Assembly (NCBI GenBank): GCA_002344895.1
Contig: DDUR01000080.1
Span: 1-24,261 of the forward strand
Source of the DNA: Ignavibacteria bacterium UBA2333
GTDB taxonomy: Bacteria; Bacteroidota; Ignavibacteria; Kapaibacteriales; Kapaibacteriaceae
Reading direction: 5' to 3'
Length of the DNA stretch: 24,261 nucleotides
The notes under the pieces are model-generated. The model saw only the letters and a program-made list of their open reading frames with translations, made no database searches and was not told where the DNA came from. A program made the translations under genes and the position numbers. This document shows positions 7,915 to 14,536 of the stretch, one piece after another. Position 1 is the stretch's first letter; the number at the start of each line of letters is the position of its first letter.

Positions 7915-9186
7915 CTATGGTGCACTCACTGCACCATCATGGTCCGCGCCAGTCCTTTTCGGCATTCCTAGTATCTGCAACGCATCATTGTGATATCTGA
8001 CAAGATTTAGGTTCTGTTCTTCAGGTGACGAACCTGCGGGCAGGCTAGGTGGATCACCAGAGTTTGACCCATTCACCCAATGTAATGCATGATCAAGCAT
8101 GGCGTGAATGAACACAGCAGATGCTTTGCCCCCCGTAGTGCCTCCACCGACTGCGGCGTACGTTTCTGTAGACGCTTCTGAAATGTTCATGTAGATAATC
8201 GCGTACCAAGGGTTTTGAGATGGTGTTACGAAGTATTCTGCTCCTGGCGTAGTGAACAAATTCAGCGTGTTCAACTGTGTACCGCCGTTAGGTGCCATCG
8301 GACTCCTGAATTCAACCCCAAGAGGCCCACCATCAGCATTCGCATTGAACCCAAGTGGACGTGAGGACTGAACGACGTTGAGCAGACCGTCATAGATACC
8401 TCGCTGAGCAGCTGACATACTAGGAATTTGTGCGTTGGGATTTGACTGAAGTATTGGACCATTAAATACAAATAGATTACTACTGCCGAGAACTTCTTGT
8501 ATCGAATTCAATACGAACTGTCTATCCGCTAAATTCGCAGCATAGAATTCAAGTCCATCAAGATCCACCCCGTCAATAGGTCTATTCATCGCAAACGGAT
8601 ACGGGCTCCAAGATGGATAATCTGGAGCCAACGGATCCACACTCAAGAACCGTGCTACACGCGGATCATAGATGCGGAATCCATAATCCTGCTGATTCCC
8701 GTCACCCTTTACCTCATTATCATTCTCCTTGCCATTATACCCATACCGATGCTCGCCACTGGCTTCGTTCCGACCGTCCATGATCATGCCAAAGGGATAA
8801 TAGTCGGTGCGGGTGAGGAGTTCGGCATCCCAGTCGGAGCCGTGTTTGACGGCAATGTCAGAGATGGTGGCGCGGACGTTGCCGAGGTGGTCGGTGAGTT
8901 CATACGACCTGGCACCGGTGATACGCGGGAATACTGTTCCGAAATTTTGTATCGTGTCTGACGCTGACGTTGAATACAGGGAACCGAGTTGGGCTACACC
9001 GATCCGCGACGAACCATAGATAGGCGCCTCGGTGAGACGCGCCGTTGTAGAGTCGGATGGTTTGGTGTAGATGGCCATGGTGTTGCCCTGGGCATCACGG
9101 ACGTACCACGTTGTGACTTCCAGTGTTGTGCTCGGTTCGTAGTATCGTTTTACGACACGATTGCCGGAGGCGTCGTAAAGATACAA
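7915..9186 (-). CDS. Rhs core end with metallopeptidase-like toxin tip (tip 2), 5'-truncated
   Basis: The 423-codon frame has only a TTG at its edge and no convincing start. Residues 1-205 duplicate the Rhs core end of tip 1 almost exactly, from 'YLYDASGNRVVKRYY' to 'DYGFRIYDPRVARFLSVDP', closing with 'GVDLDGL' near 209. The tip (about 210-423) is unrelated to tip 1. Its best motif is 'FIHAMLDHALHWVNG' (near 357-371), followed by 'NLVRYHNDALQILGMPKR'. This resembles metallopeptidase toxins whose motif reads HExxHA and is followed by NG and an 'N.IRY.N' segment. Here the motif is HAMLDH: the Glu is missing and the His spacing is one residue longer. It may be inactive, use other ligands, or belong to another family. 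Confidence 0.75.
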   Translation of the reverse strand: MYLYDASGNRVVKRYYEPSTTLEVTTWYVRDAQGNTMAIYTKPSDSTTARLTEAPIYGSSRIGVAQLGSLYSTSASDTIQNFGTVFPRITGARSYELTDHLGNVRATISDIAVKHGSDWDAELLTRTDYYPFGMIMDGRNEASGEHRYGYNGKENDNEVKGDGNQQDYGFRIYDPRVARFLSVDPLAPDYPSWSPYPFAMNRPIDGVDLDGLEFYAANLADRQFVLNSIQEVLGSSNLFVFNGPILQSNPNAQIPSMSAAQRGIYDGLLNVVQSSRPLGFNANADGGPLGVEFRSPMAPNGGTQLNTLNLFTTPGAEYFVTPSQNPWYAIIYMNISEASTETYAAVGGGTTGGKASAVFIHAMLDHALHWVNGSNSGDPPSLPAGSSPEEQNLNLVRYHNDALQILGMPKRTGADHDGAVSAP

Positions 9187-9189
9187 TAG

Positions 9190-9232
9190 CGCAGGGTTAC
9201 GCGGGGTTACGCAGGCTCACGCTGGATACTGG
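9190..9232. repeat. 10-nt tandem repeats at the 5' junction of Rhs tip 2
   Basis: Units ggttacgcgg, ggttacgcag, gctcacgctg and gatactgg begin eight bases outside the last shared Rhs codon. They belong to the same family as the array at 2961-3050. Reading along the Rhs strand, the array is followed by tgcgctattG and then the TAT of 'YLYDASG'. Confidence 0.8.
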
Positions 9233-9300
9233 CAGGCACTCGAGGCATTCACATGCGTCCTCGTCGGACGGAATCAATGTCCGTAACGCCACGCAATCGG

Positions 9301-9425
9301 ATTCACCTGGTAACCACGATGCCCGGTGAATGCGCCCGGAGATACATTCACCGGGTAACCACTATGCCCGGTGAATTCGTTTGGTGACAGATTCACCGGG
9401 TAATCACGATGCCCGGTGAATTCGT
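9301..9425. repeat. 45-nt-period hairpin array C
   Basis: Right arms ATTCACCTGG (9301), ATTCACCGGG (9346) and ATTCACCGGG (9391) alternate with left arms CCCGGTGAAT at 9322, 9367 and 9412. All are spaced by exactly 45 nt, as in arrays A and B. The array lies upstream of the tip 2 segment on the minus strand. Confidence 0.9.
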
Positions 9426-9627
9426 CCAATCGTTTCGCCCGCCATGCAAATCCACATTATGAGTGATCCACATGTCCGCCAGCTCCGATCACATACTGCC
9501 ATATCAAAGGGGTCAGTATCCGCCGGAATGTCATGCTATCACCCTTACAACAGGGGGTCAGTATGCTCTGGTAGAGGGGTCAGTATGCTCCGGAATTTGG
9601 GGGTCACTATGCTCCGGTGTATCCAGT
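9426..9627. repeat. Duplicated intergenic block, copy 2, with IS21-end-like repeats
   Basis: The second copy of the block at 6851-7078. The unique part matches closely (cgcccgccatgcaaatcca, then ccatatcaaagSggtcagtatccgccgg, where S is g or c). Four copies of the ggggtcagtatgctccgg-type motif follow. Together with hairpin array C it forms a duplicated unit of roughly 300 bp that precedes an Rhs segment in both places. Confidence 0.7.
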
Positions 9628-9669
9628 CCTCAGCAAGAGACTATCGCTACATTAGCTTTAGCATAAAGA

Positions 9670-10089
9670 CTATAGACGTTTCCAAAAGTCAAGCACAGCA
9701 CTTACTGTGTCAACGCTGACTTTATAATCACGCCAAATTCGATCTGCATCATCCAGGCCCAGACTGTCAATGCGTTTCGTTTCAACATCAATAGCCGCCC
9801 ATTCCAAATCTGCACCGTGATACATTCGCGTAAAACCGACGATTACAACTTCATCAATCAAACAGATATAGTGCACCCTACCCTCAAGTACACCACCCAC
9901 AACTTCTGGCTGTTTTCGATCAACAAGATAGAACAGTCGGTTTTCCATATTCCACAACGAGAGATCATTGCAAACTTGCTTCTCTCCCGTATCAAACACA
10001 CACGACGCCAATACGAGAATGCTAGCTAAGCATACAACGACAACCATTTGGATGTTACAACATACGATGATCACACGTGACGGGATCAT
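9670..10089 (-). CDS. Small lipoprotein, orphan immunity candidate
   Basis: A 139-residue protein. The first ATG (10089) overlaps the stop of the upstream transposase remnant as ATGA. An ATG at 10047 gives a more typical lipoprotein leader, 'MVVVVCLASILVLASC', with lipobox LASC. The mature part is acidic and has 'MYHGADLEWAAIDVETKR' and a Trp-rich end, with no known family. It lies directly upstream of repeat block copy 2 and the tip 2 segment. No toxin lies upstream of it, so if it is an immunity gene its partner has been lost, perhaps when the transposase-bearing sequence entered. Confidence 0.55.
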   Translation of the reverse strand: MIPSRVIIVCCNIQMVVVVCLASILVLASCVFDTGEKQVCNDLSLWNMENRLFYLVDRKQPEVVGGVLEGRVHYICLIDEVVIVGFTRMYHGADLEWAAIDVETKRIDSLGLDDADRIWRDYKVSVDTVSAVLDFWKRL

Positions 10090-10505
10090 GTCCGTTTCTT
10101 AGTTGAAATTCTCGAAGGCGATCGCTCGAATGTGTGTGATTGAATTCGTTGTTGGACTTCCTTAGAGATTGCTCGCTGCAGCATGGGCCGTCGCTGAAAT
10201 CTATGAATTTTATTCCAGATGGATTCCGCATCAAGGAGTGCCATGACACACCATCGCATGCGTTGGTCACTGATGGTCTGGAGTTCCCCAATATTCATTG
10301 ACAGTCCGAGTGACGTAGTGCGTTGATGTAACAACCCTCGTATTGCCAGGGAGTAAGGTAGCCAATCGATGAGCTCTATCAGCTTGGTTTTCCGCTGATT
10401 CCGAGCGGATGGCTGGCGCATCATCTCCTCCTCAAGGACAAAACGAACGGCCTCACGCTTGAAGTCTTCGTCGTAGCGAATTCCTCGATTGCTCTCGTTT
10501 CTCAT
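10086..10505 (-). pseudogene. Transposase remnant (IS3 OrfA-like N-terminus joined to another transposase-like tail)
   Basis: The ATG at 10505 is the most natural start, although the frame stays open to 10535. Residues about 1-28 ('RYDEDFKREAVRFVLEEE') match the helix-turn-helix beginning of IS3-type OrfA proteins. After this the expected OrfA sequence stops. The second half ('MALLDAESIWNKIHRFQRR' and 'PMLQRAISKEVQQ') resembles the C-terminal end of mutator-type transposases, where the motif is close to 'KFRRIKGYR..P.L'. The reading is therefore a chimera of two decayed transposases. The IS3 part is fairly clear; the tail assignment is tentative. No terminal inverted repeats were found. Confidence 0.5.
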
Positions 10506-10592
10506 GTGTGCCTCCATGCCAACAAATCTTGGCAATTTCGCGCACTCAGAATGTCAACAGAATCCGGGGAAGTCATTCATCATCGGCCTACT

Positions 10593-11300
10593 CTATTTCA
10601 CTATTTGATTGAAAGTACTATCGAGCACTACACTATCTCCGTTAATGCGGAACTTAAACGTATTCCACTCTGCATCCGCTAACTGTTTCCAGATAGGTGA
10701 TTTCTCCCAGAATCCACGATCATAAGGATTCAGAGTTTTTACATCATTGACCACCGGATCACTTCCATCCCACGTAGCGTAGCCGTTATGCATGTTATCG
10801 TGACCGTAATACGTATTGCATACAGCCGAATATAGTCGAGATGAGTCCTCTATTGGATATGACACAAAGTATACGTTCTGTAGAATACCGCCAACCGTGA
10901 TGGTATCGCTGATTCTCTCAAACACAGCGCCGAAACAGGTCATAAATGTATCGGTGACATTGTTACGTTGAAAGTAGTTCGAACGACGATTCGGCTCACG
11001 TGTCACAAAGATGGCGAACATTCTGTCGTCTTGAGGCGACACGTGCAATGTCAGGAGATCAACCTTCACATCATAAACGTTCACTTTACTACGCCTACTC
11101 GATGTTGCACCCGATGACAAGTCAAGCAGCTGGCGAGCTACATGTTCTATGTCAAATGGTGCCGATGTCATTCTTGCGAACTTGTCGCATTCTGAGTAAG
11201 ATTCAGTTTCCGAACAAGACATGCTAATGAGTGTCAACAGAGTTACTTGCAAAACAACCCAGGCAGCACGTACATTCTCAATTCTCATACGCGAATTCAT
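10593..11300 (-). CDS. Lipoprotein, candidate immunity protein for Rhs tip 3
   Basis: A 235-residue protein whose ATG overlaps the TGA of the tip 3 segment (ATGA at 11297-11300), implying translational coupling. An in-frame ATG also lies at 11288. The leader 'VVLQVTLLTLISMSCSE' ends in a plausible lipobox (ISMSC), so the protein is probably anchored to a membrane on the periplasmic side. The mature part is beta-rich with 'FAIFVTREPNRRSNYFQRN' and 'NTYYGHDNMHNGYATWDG'; no family is recognised. Tight coupling to a lipase-like toxin tip and periplasmic location support an immunity role, by analogy with lipase effector and immunity pairs. Confidence 0.65.
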   Translation of the reverse strand: MNSRMRIENVRAAWVVLQVTLLTLISMSCSETESYSECDKFARMTSAPFDIEHVARQLLDLSSGATSSRRSKVNVYDVKVDLLTLHVSPQDDRMFAIFVTREPNRRSNYFQRNNVTDTFMTCFGAVFERISDTITVGGILQNVYFVSYPIEDSSRLYSAVCNTYYGHDNMHNGYATWDGSDPVVNDVKTLNPYDRGFWEKSPIWKQLADAEWNTFKFRINGDSVVLDSTFNQIVK

Positions 11301-12661
11301 GGTTTTTTGCTCTCTGCTACTTCGTCAACGTCGTAATCCCAGATTCCATGACCAGTCCCCTTCTTTGTCGGTATCTCTTTTGCCTTAGGAACCACAGATG
11401 ATGGAGAAAGCAACCTCAACAGGTTAAATGAACCTTTGCCATTAGCAACCCAGTCTTCATCACCTGACATTGAGAATGAAGCGTCTACGATGTCCGTAAG
11501 TGCAGGAAGCGCTGATCCTTGAAACGATGCAATGTCAACTTCAATTTCAAAACTCACGTCCAATCCATGCTTCGTAGCATACTCTGCTAACCCATACACA
11601 AACCCTCGTGCATATGCGACTCCCATGCTATGAGCAATGATCTTAATTGTTTCTGTTATTTTTTTCGGATCGTTGGGATCCTTTTCAAGCTTACTGAATA
11701 TGTCCGCTGCATCGATGCGAGATTGCAACAGTCCAGCTAATCCTCGAACGGCGGGATTGAGATTGCTTGTCGCGATGTACTGAGGGTTCATTGCTGTTGT
11801 GATGGCAGTATTAAGTGCACCTCCAAGAGATCCATCATAGTATTTCGCGTTATAGTCATTCCATCGATGCATAAGATTGTCGTCCCAGCGTTCTGTTATG
11901 GTTTTATCATCACGGACTGTTCCGATACCCCATCCGTAGGTCGTATATGACTTAACAACACGGGACCTTTGCCAGTACTCCCTACCCGCCGTACCAGTAT
12001 GAAATCCATTGATAAAGATAATGAGACGCCCATCAGGATCGACTGCTTGGAGTGGAGTGTTCGCGACGAAGCAATACGCCGATTGAGTTGGGTAGGCTGA
12101 AGCCAATTGATCAACACTCATCCACCGCGCAACCCTAGGATCGAGAATTCTCGCACCATAGTCGATTGAATTCCCGTCTCCCTTCACCTCATTATCATTT
12201 TCCTTTCCATTATACCCATACCGGTGTTCACCGCTTGCCTCGTTCCGACCGTCCATTATCATGCCGAAGGGATAGTAGTCGGTGCGGGTGACGAGTTCGG
12301 CGTCCCACTCGGTACCGTGTTTTACGGCTATATCGGAGATAGTAGCGCGGACATTTCCGAGGTGGTCGGTGAGTTCGTAGGATCTTGCACCGGTGATACG
12401 GGGCAGCACTGTGCCCAGAGTTGGTGCCGTGTGTGACGTAGACGATGAATACAGGGAGCCGAGGCGGGCAACACCAATCCGCGATGAACCATAGATCGGC
12501 GCTTCTGTCAGACGGGCCGTGCTGGAGTCGGATGGTTTTGTGTAGATGGCCATGGTATTGCCCTGGGCATCACGAACATACCACGTCGTCGTTTCTAGTG
12601 TTGTACTCGGTTCGTAATACCGCTTGACGACACGATTGCCGGATGCATCGTAAAGATACAA
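11297..12661 (-). CDS. Rhs core end with alpha/beta-hydrolase (lipase-like) toxin tip (tip 3), 5'-truncated
   Basis: The 454-codon frame has only a TTG at its edge. Residues 1-205 are the shared Rhs core, from 'YLYDASGNRVVKRYY' to 'DYGARILDPRVARWMSVDQ', closing with 'AVDPDGR' near 209. It differs more from tips 1 and 2 than they do from each other. The tip begins 'LIIFINGFHTGTAGREYW', a beta-strand plus oxyanion-type turn of a hydrolase. It carries 'IKIIAHSMGVAYARG' near 343, a nucleophile-elbow motif (A-H-S-M-G for G-x-S-x-G). A C-terminal 'GTGHGIWDYD' near 437 offers the catalytic His. The likely action is phospholipid or ester cleavage in the target envelope. The Asp of the triad was not assigned. 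Confidence 0.78.
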   Translation of the reverse strand: MYLYDASGNRVVKRYYEPSTTLETTTWYVRDAQGNTMAIYTKPSDSSTARLTEAPIYGSSRIGVARLGSLYSSSTSHTAPTLGTVLPRITGARSYELTDHLGNVRATISDIAVKHGTEWDAELVTRTDYYPFGMIMDGRNEASGEHRYGYNGKENDNEVKGDGNSIDYGARILDPRVARWMSVDQLASAYPTQSAYCFVANTPLQAVDPDGRLIIFINGFHTGTAGREYWQRSRVVKSYTTYGWGIGTVRDDKTITERWDDNLMHRWNDYNAKYYDGSLGGALNTAITTAMNPQYIATSNLNPAVRGLAGLLQSRIDAADIFSKLEKDPNDPKKITETIKIIAHSMGVAYARGFVYGLAEYATKHGLDVSFEIEVDIASFQGSALPALTDIVDASFSMSGDEDWVANGKGSFNLLRLLSPSSVVPKAKEIPTKKGTGHGIWDYDVDEVAESKKP

Positions 12662-12669
12662 TTGCGCGT

Positions 12670-12710
12670 GGTTACGCTGGGTGACTTGGGTTACGCTGGG
12701 TGATGATGAG
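12670..12710. repeat. 10-nt tandem repeats at the 5' junction of Rhs tip 3
   Basis: Units ggttacgctg, ggtgacttg, ggttacgctg and ggtgatgatg lie within about ten bases of the truncated Rhs end, as at tip 2. On the Rhs strand the junction reads gcgcaattG then TAT, nearly the same as at tip 2. Confidence 0.8.
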
Positions 12711-12935
12711 TGAGTTCATGTTCATGTCCAGCTCCAGATCAACGCTCGCTAAGTAGTTGCAGAGAACCGATATACCAAATACTTCAACAACCATCGCCGC
12801 AGACAAACATCAATCGGCTGTGCCACGCACGCAAGTTTTGATGCCGAATCGAATCCAAGCGCAAGGTTGATATGATGCACGCAATCGTTCGTACTTCTGA
12901 CGGTTCTCGTTCATTCTTACCATGTGACAAGCAGT
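12711..12935 (-). other. Gap with a short coding-like remnant
   Basis: No full gene is visible. On the minus strand an ATG at about 12915 opens 33 codons beginning 'MNENRQKYERLRASYQPCAW' before a stop; the text after the stop also stays readable for some way. It may be debris of a lost gene. No similarity is claimed. Confidence 0.2.
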
Positions 12936-13397
12936 TTATGATTCGAGCTCCCCAATTCTTATGTGTCTTCTAAGTGGGTTGAGAACGACAGCTTCGAATA
13001 AACGTAGCGCTGCTTCATCCTGTTCCGAGGTGCATTTGTCCTGCATACAATAGCGATTTGTACCTTTGGGCATGTAGCCAATGAGGCCGAGATAGCAGCC
13101 AGTAACTCCGTTTTGAACAAAGTCAATGGTCACATGTATGCGTATCGTGTCAAATTCTTGACTGGTTGTAGAAACTGGTATCTTCAGGTACGTACTCCCA
13201 TTATCAACAAGGCTGGCAAGTATTGGCTGGATTGGCAATATCTCTTCCTGTATTAGTAAGGTTGAGACTGAATCCGCAGGAAGTTCGATCCACACGCGTC
13301 CAATTCGACCATGGGTCCCCCCGCACGATGCAAGAACTGCAACACATGCGGTTAATGTGCAGAGTAGTTTGAGTGGATGTATCATAGCAATGAGCAT
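12936..13397 (-). CDS. Small lipoprotein of unknown function
   Basis: A 153-residue protein. The ATG at 13397 follows directly on the TGA of the broken gene upstream (13400-13398). An ATG at 13385 gives a tidier leader, 'MIHPLKLLCTLTACVAVLASC'. The lipobox is LASC followed by GG, so it should be acylated at that Cys. The mature part is beta-rich and contains four more cysteines ('GCYLGLIGY', 'YCMQDKC'). No family is recognised. Zero-gap pairing with a decayed exported-protein gene resembles a toxin and immunity pair in which the toxin has died, but this is conjecture. Confidence 0.6.
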   Translation of the reverse strand: MLIAMIHPLKLLCTLTACVAVLASCGGTHGRIGRVWIELPADSVSTLLIQEEILPIQPILASLVDNGSTYLKIPVSTTSQEFDTIRIHVTIDFVQNGVTGCYLGLIGYMPKGTNRYCMQDKCTSEQDEAALRLFEAVVLNPLRRHIRIGELES

Positions 13398-13860
13398 TCA
13401 GTGGGAGTAGGGAGCTCTTTTGATTAAATCTTCAGTTTCTTGAAGATAAGAATTTACGGTGCGGGAAATGTCTTTCGGTAAAGAGCCGAGAAAGTCAATG
13501 AAGCTACTAATCATGCTTTTTGTTTTCTGAAAAGCGCTAGAGGCAGCATCGGCCGTCCCTTTTGCAGCTTCCGTAGGAATCAGTGGTCTGCATCTGTCGG
13601 AATCTACAACATACAATCCATTGCGTACAATAGTTCGATTCCTGGCCTATTGCCGAATCAGTTTCCAGCACAACCAACGTAGCTGAATATTCGCGATTCT
13701 CAGGACCGTATCTAGGGCCTGTCTCCACTTAGGTAACTATTCCTGTACCGATAAATGTATCTGCATTAAGCACCCGGGCGCGCCATTCAAGAACCTGTGT
13801 TAATGCTTGTACACTAGCGAAAACGAGGAATGACGCATGTACGATGGTTTTTCGATTCAT
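13398..13860 (-). pseudogene. Broken secreted-protein gene (in-frame stop plus frameshift)
   Basis: An ATG at 13860, preceded by GAGG, opens a good signal peptide (MNRKTIVHASFLVFASVQAL) and reads on as 'VLEWRARVLNADTFIGTGIV'. It meets TAA at 13731-13729. The same frame then continues as 'VETGPRYGPENREYSATLVV' and 'LETDSAIGQ'. Near 13650-13660 the plausible reading moves to the next frame ('RNRTIVRNGLYVVDSDRCR', 'PLIPTEAAKG') and ends at 13398. An intact version would be about 150 residues with an amphipathic C-terminal half ('MISSFIDFLGSLPKDISRTV'). Its function is unknown. Confidence 0.55.
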
Positions 13861-13941
13861 GTTTGCCTCTCATGCTTGTTTGTGCCGACCGAACAATTTC
13901 ATCCATTCCCGTATCACTACAGATCAGACAGATGATAGAGA

Positions 13942-14457
13942 TCACTGTCGCGCACCATTGTTGAGTACTGACTGGATGTCGGCATGTAAAGCCAGGATAT
14001 CTTGAGTTGTCATATAGTGTCGTTGACAAATCCTAACCGTGTCCTCGCCAGCTTTTAGGAGCAAGTACTCACCAGCACTCCTTTGAAGTTGGAAGTACTT
14101 CTTCTTGCAAACGAAGTTCTGCCGATCAACACGTGCTTCCATTTCTACATCGCGACGTCTATACCGTACAACGACCGTGTCTCGTCCGATACACAGTGAG
14201 CGAATTGCATCCCGCCTCTCGAACTCCTCTTTGTAGATGAGAATGAGATCAAGGACAATACATGGCAGTATAACCGACGAGCTATCTCCCCCAAGTGAAA
14301 TCACGACGACCACAAACATGAACGTAATGAGCACAATTATCAACGCCAAATAAAACATTGGACCTTGATACGCAGTACGGTGCGTTGTGAAAACCCACGC
14401 GACAATACCCTCAGAATTGACTCTAACTCTGCGATATGCTTTTGATCTTGTAGTCAT
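13942..14457 (-). CDS. Membrane protein with two transmembrane helices
   Basis: A 171-residue protein from an ATG at 14457. A basic, beta-rich N-terminus is followed by two hydrophobic segments (about 33-56 'GPMFYLALIIVLITFMFVVV' and 62-75 'VILPCIVLDLILIY'). A C-terminal domain of about 90 residues follows, with short strands ('DTVVVRYRRRDVEMEARV', 'KYFQLQRSAGEYLLLKAG') and an ending helix. The layout is like small bacterial proteins with a membrane pair and a cytosolic PH-like domain, but that is only a shape comparison. The location among likely immunity genes allows a role against a membrane-acting toxin. Confidence 0.6.
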   Translation of the reverse strand: MTTRSKAYRRVRVNSEGIVAWVFTTHRTAYQGPMFYLALIIVLITFMFVVVVISLGGDSSSVILPCIVLDLILIYKEEFERRDAIRSLCIGRDTVVVRYRRRDVEMEARVDRQNFVCKKKYFQLQRSAGEYLLLKAGEDTVRICQRHYMTTQDILALHADIQSVLNNGARQ

Positions 14458-14536
14458 TGTACGTGTTTGACAATGTGTGGAAACGATGTTCAGACTTTTG
14501 TGGCAATCTTCGTACTGTATACTTCCAGATACATTG

